From JBGQBN01 sp041494805 (GTDB lineage: Bacteria > Acidobacteriota > Terriglobia > Terriglobales > Acidobacteriaceae), in assembly GCA_041494805.1 (NCBI GenBank), contig JBGQBN010000051.1, forward strand, positions 1-31,424: a stretch of 31,424 nucleotides of DNA, read 5' to 3'. The position numbers and the translations under genes are program-made. The notes under the pieces are model-generated. The model was not told the origin of the DNA. It was given only the letters and a program-made list of their open reading frames with translations, and made no database searches. This document shows, one piece after another, positions 7,351-14,746 of the stretch. How positions within the stretch are numbered: the stretch's first letter is position 1; the number at the start of each line of letters is the position of its first letter.

Positions 7351-8310
7351 TTATTGCTCGTCTAACTCCACGTCATCGCCCGCATGCACGTCTTCCATGG
7401 CGAAGACGATCATGCCGGTGGAGGTCGTCGGCGTAGTGCTGAGGACGACGATTTCGCCCACGGCACGGCGTGGCAGATCAGACACGTGGATCTCGGGACC
7501 TTTGGTGCGGGTCAGGAAGTTCGGTTCGACGGACGCGGGCTGTCTCTGCGTGTCTTCCGTGGTGGAGGCTTTAAACGAAAGGGAATCGACCGGATCTTTC
7601 AGGTCGTGCCCGTAGGAGCGCACGGCGCGGAAATAATCGCCCACCTTGACGCCCTGGCTGGCACCCACGTTCATAAATACCTTCATGCCCGTTCCCAGTT
7701 CGGAGTCGAAATCTTTGGCCATCACGATGCGGCCGCCGAGCTTGCCATTCGCCGGTGCGAAGCGATCAAAGCGCACGGGAGGATGGAAGGCAACGGTTGG
7801 CTTTTCGACGAAGGGTGTTGCAATATCGCCGGGAACGACGGGATCGCAACTGAACTCAACCTGCGCGATGGCCATCTTGCCGCGGATATCCGTAATTCGC
7901 ACTCGAGCCAACTCGGCGTAAGCCTGGCCGGTTGCTTTCAGCAGGGCGTGCTGACCGGCAAACAACTCATACTTGTTGGGGTCGCGCAGCTCGCGCAAGA
8001 TCGTGTACTGCTGGCCGGGCTGGTAGCCGCTGCCCGCCAGGAACACCATGTCGCCATTAACGAACTTGGTGGTATTGGGAGTCTGCAGTCCACCCGCCAC
8101 AAACTTGGAGTTAGGCAGCAGATCCTTGTTGATGAAGCCGGCGCAATAAAGGTCGGCATTAGTCGGGGTCTGTACCCGCTCGGTTGGAAAGCTTACCGAG
8201 GTAAACTGCGTCCCCTGGGGTGTGGTCTGGTCCGCTGACATGGAATCAGCCTGCTGCGCCTGCGCGGCGACAGCCAGCCACAACAACAGCAATAGTCCTG
8301 TTTTCTTCAT
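7351..8310 (-). CDS. Secreted protein of unknown function
   Basis: A 319-residue protein with a short signal peptide (MKKTGLLLLLWLAVAAQAQQ, cleavage near residue 19). The rest has no motif I can assign with confidence. There is a Cys pair (around residues 56 and 154), a GDMVFLAGSGYQPGQQYTI segment, and a C-terminal GEIVVLSTTPTTSTGMIVFA with an acidic end. The VFLAGSGY...GQQYTILRE and VGDYFRAVR segments look like short beta-rich modules, such as those in FlgT-like or LysM-associated envelope proteins, but that is only a resemblance. A strong ribosome-binding site (GGAGGT) precedes the ATG at 8310, and a good promoter lies about 55 nt upstream. It is probably a monocistronic periplasmic or outer-membrane-associated protein. 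Confidence 0.8.
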   Translation of the reverse strand: MKKTGLLLLLWLAVAAQAQQADSMSADQTTPQGTQFTSVSFPTERVQTPTNADLYCAGFINKDLLPNSKFVAGGLQTPNTTKFVNGDMVFLAGSGYQPGQQYTILRELRDPNKYELFAGQHALLKATGQAYAELARVRITDIRGKMAIAQVEFSCDPVVPGDIATPFVEKPTVAFHPPVRFDRFAPANGKLGGRIVMAKDFDSELGTGMKVFMNVGASQGVKVGDYFRAVRSYGHDLKDPVDSLSFKASTTEDTQRQPASVEPNFLTRTKGPEIHVSDLPRRAVGEIVVLSTTPTTSTGMIVFAMEDVHAGDDVELDEQ

Positions 8311-8366
8311 CTTACCTCCGAGTCAGAGCCGGAGCCCCGCCGGCCTTCCCCCGCTAAGTGCATTAA

Positions 8367-8396
8367 ATTAAAAGGCTTTCAGCCGGACAGTAACAA
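8367..8396 (-). promoter_or_regulatory. Sigma-70-like promoter of the secreted-protein gene at 7351-8310
   Basis: On the minus strand TTGTTA (8396-8391) and TTTAAT (8372-8367) are spaced 18 nt apart. The match is 4 of 6 and 5 of 6. The expected start is near 8360, about 50 nt before the ATG. Confidence 0.45.
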
Positions 8397-8481
8397 GATG
8401 GTAAGGGTGGGTCAAGGTTACGCAGGTGTCATGCCGGGTACGTTAAAAAGTTTGCCAAGGCACAAAATTGTTAATCCCTTG

Positions 8482-8510
8482 TTGCATCTGCAATTACACG
8501 CCTGTAATAT
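8482..8510 (+). promoter_or_regulatory. Promoter of aroDE
   Basis: TTGCAT (8482-8487) and TAATAT (8505-8510) are separated by 17 nt. A start near 8517 would put the ATG at 8536 only about 20 nt downstream, supporting 8536 rather than the longer frame beginning at 8398. Confidence 0.45.
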
Positions 8511-8535
8511 CGCGCCGACTCCTTACAACCATACG

Positions 8536-10107
8536 ATGACGGCTGCGTCCTTCAACTACGTCTCCCGGCTCCTTCCGTTGCGGCTGCCGCGGGTGTGTCT
8601 GGCCGTGACCGGCCTGGACGCCGCCGAGATGGTTGAAAAAGCCGATGCCCTGGTTCGCGATAACACCTTTCTGGAGTTCAGGTTAGACTACCTCTCCCAG
8701 CCCGCGCTGGCGCTGCCAAAAATCAAGCGCTTCGCCGAGTATCACCCCCAGGTGGTCATGATCGCAACCTGCCGCCGGGAAGCCAGTGGCGGCAAGTTCC
8801 GCGGCTCCGTGGCGTCTCAATTGAGCCTGCTGACCAAAGCCAATGCAGCGGGCTGCCAGTTGCTGGATGTCGAACTGCAGAGCGCCCTACGATGCAAACC
8901 GGAGCAACTGCAACGCCTGCGCACCCGGGCGGCGCTGATCCTCTCCTATCATGACTTCCGCTCCACCAAGAAACTGGACGAGACGCTGGAAAAGATGGCC
9001 GCGTACCCCGCGGATTTCTACAAGATCGTCACCACCGCCACCACGCTCTACGACAATGTGACGATGATGAAATTCCTGGAGAAGCAAGGCGACAAGCGCT
9101 CGCTGATCGGCGTATGCATGGGAGAGCAAGGCATCATCAGCCGGGTGCTGGGAGTGCGCGCCGGCAGCGTATTCACTTTTGCATCGGTGAGTCCGGATGA
9201 AAAGACGGCTCCCGGTCAGGTCACGGCGCAGGAGTTGCGCAGCACTTATCGTATTGAACAAGTCGATGCCGCCACTCGCGTGTACGGCGTCGCGGGGGAC
9301 CCGGTGGCGCACTCGCTCTCCCCCGCGATCATGAACGCAGCCCTGCGCCGCGAGAATGTGAACGGAGTGTACGTCGCCCTGCACGCCAAGACGCTGAAAG
9401 ATTTGCTGGCTTGCGTGCGCGACATTCCCATCCACGGCCTGTCCATCACCATGCCGTATAAAGAGGCCATCCTCAAGCACCTCGATAACACCGACTCTCA
9501 CACCACGAAGATCGGCGCCTGCAACACGGTGGTGCGCGCCCAGGACGGAAAGCTCTACGGCTTCAATACCGATGCCGCTGGAGTGGTGCGTCCGCTGGAG
9601 CAGCGGATCACGATCGAGCAGGCGAAAATTCTGGTGCTGGGCGCAGGCGGCGCGGCCCGCGCGGCCGTCTATGGACTCAAGGAGCGCGGCGCTGAAGTCT
9701 ACATTCTGAATCGCAGCCTCGGGCCTGCTCAGAAATTGGCGCACTCCGCCAGGGCACGGATCATGAAGCGCCCCGATCTGAAGAAGATGGCATTTGATGT
9801 GATCATCAATGCCACGCCGGTAGGCATGGGCAACACGCGCGAGTCTCCATTGCACGAGAACGAAATCAATGCGCGCTATGTGTTCGATATGATCTACGAT
9901 CCGGCGGAGACTCGCCTGATGAAGCTGGCCAAGGCGCGTGGGGCGGAAGTGATCCCCGGCATCGAGATGTTCGTGCACCAGGCGGCGCGTCAGTTCGAGA
10001 TCTGGACTGGCAAGCCCGCGCCGTGGGACGACATGCTGCGGGTGGTCACCATGGCTCTGCAGGACCGGGCCGCGGCGAAGGACGCCAAGGACCAGAAGAA
10101 GAAGTAG
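8536..10107 (+). CDS. aroDE: Bifunctional 3-dehydroquinate dehydratase / shikimate dehydrogenase
   Basis: The protein carries two consecutive shikimate-pathway enzymes. Residues about 15-245 are a type I 3-dehydroquinate dehydratase, with FLEFRLDYL, the catalytic His in LSYHDF (near 138) and the Schiff-base Lys in YKIVTTATT (near 161). Residues about 248-505 are shikimate dehydrogenase (AroE), with VYGVAGDPVAHSLSP, the catalytic Lys in SITMPYKEA (near 308), IGACNTVV, the Asp of GFNTDAAG (near 345), and the NADP-binding GAGGAARAA (near 369). The two together turn 3-dehydroquinate into shikimate. The fused order matches the plant and chlamydial enzymes. I chose ATG 8536 (523 residues) because the frame upstream to 8398 contains the promoter and no family sequence; no strong ribosome-binding site precedes it. 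The C-terminus ends in a Lys/Asp-rich tail. Confidence 0.93.
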   Translation: MTAASFNYVSRLLPLRLPRVCLAVTGLDAAEMVEKADALVRDNTFLEFRLDYLSQPALALPKIKRFAEYHPQVVMIATCRREASGGKFRGSVASQLSLLTKANAAGCQLLDVELQSALRCKPEQLQRLRTRAALILSYHDFRSTKKLDETLEKMAAYPADFYKIVTTATTLYDNVTMMKFLEKQGDKRSLIGVCMGEQGIISRVLGVRAGSVFTFASVSPDEKTAPGQVTAQELRSTYRIEQVDAATRVYGVAGDPVAHSLSPAIMNAALRRENVNGVYVALHAKTLKDLLACVRDIPIHGLSITMPYKEAILKHLDNTDSHTTKIGACNTVVRAQDGKLYGFNTDAAGVVRPLEQRITIEQAKILVLGAGGAARAAVYGLKERGAEVYILNRSLGPAQKLAHSARARIMKRPDLKKMAFDVIINATPVGMGNTRESPLHENEINARYVFDMIYDPAETRLMKLAKARGAEVIPGIEMFVHQAARQFEIWTGKPAPWDDMLRVVTMALQDRAAAKDAKDQKKK

Positions 10108-10141
10108 CCTTCCGTTCTCCCACTTTTTGTTATTGATGGAA

Positions 10142-12082
10142 CTACTGCACCGTAACTGTGACCGTCATCGTCCGTGTAATGTTGCCGCTGGTTGCCAGCA
10201 GAGTGACCGGGTAATCCCCCTTCGGGGTAGAGCCGCTGGTCTTCACGGTGAAATCAGCTGTGCCCGAACTCACAATTGACGCCGGATTCCAACTCGCCGA
10301 TGCTCCCGGAATCTTGTTCACGCCATCGAAGCTGAGACTTACCGTCCCGCTGAATGCCAGCGGAACCACAGTCGCGGTGAAGAGAGCTGCGCTTCCAGGG
10401 CTCACGGTTTGATAGCCGTCGTAAGCGCTCATGATGAACCAGAAGTCCGCCGCATCCGGACGGACCTTGCAAGCCGCGCTGGGATCGCCAGGTTGTGCCC
10501 AACTTGAGTGCTTGTCCTGAATGCTGGCTGCCTTCCAGCCTACGAAGTCCACCTTGGTCCAGTCCGCGGGCACAGGAACAACGAAAGATTTCGTATCAGC
10601 GCTATTCCACCACGTGTTGTAATCCGATGACAGCGTAGTCTGGAACTTCAGCCAGTCGGTGCCACCAAGCTTCCCGTTAGAGAGCAGAAGCTGGTCACTC
10701 CCGCCGTAGAAAATGTTGTTGGACAGAGTAGTATTTTGAGTGAAGAGCCTGTAGTTCTGACCTGTCTCCCAGTTCGTGATGGTAACGCCGCCCGCTTTAC
10801 CTATCACGTACAGTTGAGTCAGATTGTTAAAAAGTGTGTCATTGGTCAATGTTACGTTGGAGGAATTTTTCAATTCGAATCCTACGTTGTTAGGGCCTGA
10901 GTACGGATTCCCGTTGCAAAAGTAGCTGTTTGAAATCGTGATCGGACCCTCACTGTTTTCAATAAACCCGCTGCCGATCTGGTTCTGCGAGGCCAGCAAG
11001 GAATCCGCCGTGTCGTTTTCGTTATCTAAAGCCCAGTGCAGGCCGAAGGTCTGGTTGAAAGAGCTGTCCAGATTCTTCGCCGTCTGATTGTGTGCTTTCA
11101 TGAAGTGCGTACCCGCAACTACCCAGCCGTAATAGACGCCCTGGGCCCCCCGCCAGCCGTTGTAACGGGTTTGATCGTCTTGCCATAAGTCGTACTTGGT
11201 TTGGTGCCCGGCCATGCCCGTGTTTCCGTTGTGATTGGCCTTGCTGTTCTGCACGGTCGTGTTGTTGACCCAACTCAGCTTGATTCCGACAGAGTTGTTC
11301 CAGTTCGATGAGATGTTATCCAGCAGGATGTTGCTGGCGCCGAACACTACCATCAAGGCGGCAGTGCCGCGGCAAGCGCTGGCGTGCTGGAAGGCAAGTC
11401 CGCGCAGAACGATATTCGCTTTGCCATGAATCGTGAAAACCGGGTCACGCATGGCGACCTCGACGATCGCGGTTCCCATGTTGGTGCCGGTGGGAGGCCA
11501 GACGTAAACCGTGGAATGGGACTCGTCCACGAAGAACGTGGAGACCCGCATCGCGCTCTGGTTCATCACTTGCGCTAGTGCGGTCCCGTTAATGAAAATC
11601 ATCTCCCGGCGCCGGACGATATCTTCCTCCGGGGGCGCCCCCGCGCCGTCCAGCGCACACAAGCCCCACTTGTTGCTCCAACTATGGGTGTACAAATTGC
11701 CGCCCACAGACTTCCAGCCGATCCAAACGTCGGAACCAGAAATAATCGCAGTCCCCGCCGCAGCCGCCTGGAAGGTGATGGGCAGAGAAGTATCCTTGCT
11801 ACTGGGGTCGAGGCTTACCGATTCCCGGTAGACGCCCGGATTTATGATCACCTTGGTGCCCAGGCCCGCATGATTATTGGCGACGGCTTGGGTTGCAGCC
11901 ACGCTTACAGTTTTCAAGGGCCATTGTTTGGTGCCCGGATTGGAATCCGAGCCGGTGGTTGCATCTACGTACAGGGTTTTGGTTTCCAGACTTTCGTTGA
12001 CGCTGGCCTGGCTCCAGGCCAGGCTGGTGAAAAGAGCTACCGCAACAGATACCGCTACCGGGGCAAACCTTCGTGATTTCAT
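10142..12082 (-). CDS. Secreted right-handed beta-helix protein with C-terminal Ig-like domain
   Basis: A 646-residue secreted protein. A signal peptide (MKSRRFAPVAVSVAVALFTS, cleavage near AWSQA) is followed by TLYVDATTGSDSNPGTKQWP, the entry motif of pectate-lyase-like and DUF1565 beta-helix proteins. Residues about 210-480 show repeating N-x-x-hydrophobic rungs rich in Asn/Ser/Thr (NIVLRGLAF, NILLDNISSN, TTVQNSKANHNGN, PITISNSYF, NVTLTNDTLFNN), as expected for a parallel beta-helix. The last 90 residues, from YQTVSPGSAALFTATV to the TMTVTVTV end, form an Ig-like or Big-type beta-sandwich common in acidobacterial surface proteins. It may bind or cleave polysaccharide, but no catalytic residues can be assigned. 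GGAGTAG lies about 10 nt before the ATG at 12082. It converges with aroDE after 34 nt. Confidence 0.85.
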   Translation of the reverse strand: MKSRRFAPVAVSVAVALFTSLAWSQASVNESLETKTLYVDATTGSDSNPGTKQWPLKTVSVAATQAVANNHAGLGTKVIINPGVYRESVSLDPSSKDTSLPITFQAAAAGTAIISGSDVWIGWKSVGGNLYTHSWSNKWGLCALDGAGAPPEEDIVRRREMIFINGTALAQVMNQSAMRVSTFFVDESHSTVYVWPPTGTNMGTAIVEVAMRDPVFTIHGKANIVLRGLAFQHASACRGTAALMVVFGASNILLDNISSNWNNSVGIKLSWVNNTTVQNSKANHNGNTGMAGHQTKYDLWQDDQTRYNGWRGAQGVYYGWVVAGTHFMKAHNQTAKNLDSSFNQTFGLHWALDNENDTADSLLASQNQIGSGFIENSEGPITISNSYFCNGNPYSGPNNVGFELKNSSNVTLTNDTLFNNLTQLYVIGKAGGVTITNWETGQNYRLFTQNTTLSNNIFYGGSDQLLLSNGKLGGTDWLKFQTTLSSDYNTWWNSADTKSFVVPVPADWTKVDFVGWKAASIQDKHSSWAQPGDPSAACKVRPDAADFWFIMSAYDGYQTVSPGSAALFTATVVPLAFSGTVSLSFDGVNKIPGASASWNPASIVSSGTADFTVKTSGSTPKGDYPVTLLATSGNITRTMTVTVTVQ

Positions 12083-12276
12083 GGGGGATGACTACTCCAA
12101 AGGGAATACTTAGAGGCGGGCCTCGGCCGGGACCGGCATCCTAGGCGAAGTGGTTGGATCAAGAGTACGGGTAGCAGTTTCTTATGGCAATATCACAAAG
12201 GTTCTACCCTGCACAGGGCGAATGGCCCTCGACTCCGAATGGATATGCTCTGGGCTGAAAAAGCTGTGCATCTGCC

Positions 12277-12930
12277 CTATGTAGTACGGTCGCCGACAGG
12301 AGTCTCCGCCCCCGGAACTGCAGTGACATCTCTCACCAGCTCGCGCCGCGGGCTTGGCTCATCGTTTTTGGGCTCGAGGACCCGCACCCGGCGGGCAGCT
12401 ATATTGACCGGGTCAAGGCGGAGAATTTCTCCGTTCCTGACTTCAATTTGAAACCGGAACCAATCGGTCCGGAACAGACGTCCGGAAGCAAAGAATGTCA
12501 CCGATACGGCGATCGGGCCCTGGAAGTCTTCTCCTACGGATCCCATGAGGCGTTTGCCGATGCTCTCAGTCCAGGTCCTGCCGCCCACCAGGGGTTCGTT
12601 CAGGAACCATCGCAGGGAGGGCGAGGCATGGGTAAGCTTGCGCCATTGCACGAGCTGGAGCAAGACGGAAATTTTCGCCAGGTTGGTGACGATGATTCTG
12701 CTTTCAGTTGGGTCGAGCTTTTCCAGCTTGATGTGCAACTCCGGCGACCACTCGCGCTCGAACTCCTCGCGCGCCAGCGCCAGGCTCTTATCGCTGGCCT
12801 CGGCATAGCGCAGGGTGGCGCGCGCCAGAACCACGCTGAGAATGGTGGTAACCACGGTCGCGACAATCGGGATGTAGGCCATGAAGCTCAAAACAGGGAT
12901 GGTGTACTGGCTCGCCCATTGCATATCCAT
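12277..12930 (-). CDS. Single-pass membrane protein of unknown function
   Basis: From the ATG at 12930 the protein has 217 residues. It has a hydrophobic segment at about 7-35 (YTIPVLSFMAYIPIVATVVT and following), a short charged helical stretch (RYAEASDKSLALAREEFERE), and a soluble domain of about 140 residues, beta-rich with patterns such as ELHIKLEKLDP and ESRIIVTNLAK. The arrangement of a short N-terminus, one membrane anchor and a cytoplasmic domain is common in small bacterial membrane proteins, but I do not recognise the family. The frame extends to a GTG at 13020, adding 30 residues; I prefer 12930 because an AGGAG lies about 12 nt upstream, whereas nothing like a ribosome-binding site precedes 13020. 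It is divergent from the gvpL/F-like gene. Confidence 0.6.
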   Translation of the reverse strand: MDMQWASQYTIPVLSFMAYIPIVATVVTTILSVVLARATLRYAEASDKSLALAREEFEREWSPELHIKLEKLDPTESRIIVTNLAKISVLLQLVQWRKLTHASPSLRWFLNEPLVGGRTWTESIGKRLMGSVGEDFQGPIAVSVTFFASGRLFRTDWFRFQIEVRNGEILRLDPVNIAARRVRVLEPKNDEPSPRRELVRDVTAVPGAETPVGDRTT

Positions 12931-13224
12931 TAGGACAGTCCGGCTCCTGACCGCGGCTGCAGCACAGCCGCCGGCGGGGGCAAGATTGTTCTGATTCCCC
13001 ACGCCCAAGCTCTGGTTCACAGCAGTCTAGCGAGGGCGTCCGGTGGCGGCTAGGTGCGTGTGGTATTAGTGCGGAGATGGGTGTGGTATTAGGGCCTTCG
13101 TAATGGGGGAGTAACTGTTACTTTTCCAGGGACGAGAATTTCGCTGCCGGCAGAAATTCCGAGTTCTAGACAGGCCTCTGGCAGGGACCTAGAGTCTTCG
13201 GTCGTCGCCGGCTGGATCGTCTCT

Positions 13225-13247
13225 GACAATGACCTTTGGTCATTGTC
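13225..13247. promoter_or_regulatory. Perfect 10-bp inverted repeat, operator or hairpin candidate
   Basis: Arm GACAATGACC (13225-13234) and its exact complement (13238-13247) flank a TTT centre. It lies about 55 nt upstream of the -35 box of the gvpL/F-like gene. Its compact dyad would fit a dimeric repressor site; it could also act as a hairpin ending a leftward or rightward transcript. No regulator is encoded nearby. Confidence 0.4.
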
Positions 13248-13299
13248 GCTTTCCTGTCAATTTTTAGCCTTTCCGCCGATGCCCTCTGCCACGAAAAGG

Positions 13300-13329
13300 T
13301 TGCATTTTTCATTCACACGGCGTTAATAT
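13300..13329 (+). promoter_or_regulatory. Promoter candidate of the gvpL/F-like gene
   Basis: TTGCAT (13300-13305) and TAATAT (13324-13329) are 18 nt apart, the same hexamers as in the aroDE promoter candidate. The leader before ATG 13468 would be about 130 nt. Confidence 0.35.
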
Positions 13330-13467
13330 GAAGAGTGGACGCAGACAGGTAGGCGTTCAATCTCGTCGCTGTACCGCCCTTTCTTCCAAGGTTCAAGAGC
13401 CGTAGTCAACTGTCACGAATGTTTGAGGCGAACAGTCTCGCCTCCTAACAGGTTCGGAGAGAACTAT

Positions 13468-14214
13468 ATGGCGTGGTATGCGTACTGCCTCACGGAGCAT
13501 CAGACCCTAAACAATGGAACCCGGGCGCGGCGTCCTTTCCTGATGGAGGGGATCCAGGGAGTGAACGGAGCTGCGGTTTTGAGCTATCCCAGTGGAGAAT
13601 TTGCCGTGGTGGTCAGCGAATATGACCGCAATGGGGAGCAGTTGGGCGAGAAGCACGTGTTGGAGCATGCGCGGGTGGTTAGCGTGTGCTTCCGCAGTGG
13701 GACGGTTTTGCCGTTTCGCTTTGGCACGCTCTTCGACACGGACGAGGCCTTGCGTCAGGCGGTGCGGGGCAATCGGCGCGCCTTCGGACTGAGTGTGGCC
13801 CGGCTGAAGGGCAAGGCGGAGATGCATCTGAAGGTGCTGGTGCGTAGCGGGTCGTTACGCGAGGCGATTGCCGACGTGGTTTTGCCGGATACCGTCGGCG
13901 GGGAATACTTGTCGAAGCTGCGGGAGAAGGCGTCCAAGGACCGCGAACGGCAGACCAAGGCACGGGCGCTTTCGGTGCAGGTTCACAAGCTGTTTAACCC
14001 CTTGGAGGAAGAGATCAGCTGCAAGCGGGTTAGCTCGGATGGGATGCTGATTGACATTGCCCACCTGATTGACTCGAAGTCGGTGGAGAAGTATCAGAAC
14101 CGCTATAGCAGCGCGGCCAAGCAGTTGAAGAACTGTGAACTGCTGATCAGCGGGCCTTGGCCCCCATATCACTTCCTGCCAGGGAAGTTGCGGACGGTGG
14201 CCGGGAACTCGTAA
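13468..14214 (+). CDS. GvpL/GvpF-family gas vesicle protein
   Basis: The 248-residue product starts MAWYAYCLTE and matches the GvpL/GvpF family. The hallmarks are a first domain beginning YAYCLTE with a central VVSEYD, the segment HARVVSVCFRSGTVLPFRFGTLFDTDEAL (near 70-98), KGKAEMHLKVLV, GGEYLSKLREKASKDRE, and the terminal LLISGPWPPYHF (near 226-236). In gas-vesicle clusters GvpF/GvpL are accessory proteins that contact the structural protein GvpA during assembly; orphan members also exist in bacteria without vesicles. No gvpA, gvpN or other gvp gene is in the window. ATG 13468 is supported by GGAGA seven nt upstream; the frame opens with a TTG at 13423 that lacks such support. Function here is unknown. 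Confidence 0.85.
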   Translation: MAWYAYCLTEHQTLNNGTRARRPFLMEGIQGVNGAAVLSYPSGEFAVVVSEYDRNGEQLGEKHVLEHARVVSVCFRSGTVLPFRFGTLFDTDEALRQAVRGNRRAFGLSVARLKGKAEMHLKVLVRSGSLREAIADVVLPDTVGGEYLSKLREKASKDRERQTKARALSVQVHKLFNPLEEEISCKRVSSDGMLIDIAHLIDSKSVEKYQNRYSSAAKQLKNCELLISGPWPPYHFLPGKLRTVAGNS

Positions 14215-14414
14215 GGGCGGACTTCAGGCTTCAGGCCCGAGACTCCGTGTCAGGCTTGGGATGTGAGGCCTGGCGCGGCTTCCGCTAAAGCAGTGCCCTG
14301 CAGCGAATGTGCAGGAATCTGCATTTTGCCGCCTTGCTTTTCTTCCACGGGGAGCCGTAGAAGACACCTAACCTATCGGTAAGTCCAGATTTTGCACAGA
14401 CTTGGCTAGGCGTT

Positions 14415-14432
14415 GTCACAACCGCTTGTGAC
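14415..14432. promoter_or_regulatory. 18-bp dyad GTCACAA/TTGTGAC
   Basis: Arms GTCACAA (14415-14421) and TTGTGAC (14426-14432) are exact complements around CCGC. The order TCACA-N6-TGTGA is the reverse of a CRP/FNR-type site, so it is not a canonical site for that family. It may be an operator or the 5' hairpin of an RNA. Confidence 0.35.
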
Positions 14433-14602
14433 CGGTCTCTTTGGCTGCGGAAATGCTCCTACCCCTGCAAGAAAAGAGGCCGCTGAACATAGCATGACCT
14501 TCACCTTCTGTTCTCGACATTTCCCGTTGAGCCGTTCCGGTTGGCGGAGCGGCGCCTTGCATCGCCTTTCCTGACCTAACCCTCCTTTGCCTCTTTTGAA
14601 TT

Positions 14603-14631
14603 GTGGCCCCAGAAATGGGGCCGCTTTTTTT
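14603..14631 (+). terminator. Rho-independent terminator
   Basis: GGCCCC (14605-14610) pairs with GGGGCC (14617-14622) around AGAAAT, extended by a T-G wobble and one G-C pair, and is followed by seven T (14625-14631). This is the clearest intrinsic terminator in the window and points rightward. Confidence 0.85.
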
Positions 14632-14746
14632 GCAGGCCCCGGGCTTCGGGTTTGGGGTGGGGGGCTGGATTCTGGGACCGGCCGCAGCGGCTCATTTACA
14701 CTGATATGTGAACCCAGCTTCTTTTGTGAGACATCAATAAACATAG

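Larger units (their letters stand above)
12931..13467. other. Divergent intergenic region rich in repeats and palindromes
   Basis: This 537-bp region separates two divergent genes. From left to right it contains: two 12-bp direct repeats GTGTGGTATTAG (13058-13069 and 13081-13092, 23 bp apart); a 13-bp palindrome AGTAACTGTTACT (13110-13122); a perfect 10-bp inverted repeat with a TTT loop (13225-13247); and a promoter candidate (13300-13329). The 23-bp spacing of the direct repeats is close to two helical turns, which suits a dimeric regulator binding one face. No tRNA or small gene was seen. Confidence 0.5.
14215..14746. other. Intergenic region with dyad and terminator, possible small RNA
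   Basis: This 532-bp region after the gvpL/F-like gene has no credible reading frame. It holds a perfect 7-bp inverted repeat around CCGC (14415-14432) and, about 170 nt later, a strong rightward intrinsic terminator (14603-14631). The terminator is 390 nt past the upstream stop, so it ends either an unusually long 3' UTR or an independent transcript of roughly 170-220 nt starting near the dyad. Confidence 0.4.

Noticed and set aside
8398..8535. Longer N-terminus for aroDE
   Set aside because: This stretch contains the promoter and no AroD-like sequence; ATG 8536 gives the family start.
13285..13310. Possible sigma-54 promoter (TGCCACG...TTGCA)
   Set aside because: The GC-to-GC spacing is 12 rather than 10 nt and the first G of the -24 element is changed; a sigma-70-like reading fits better.
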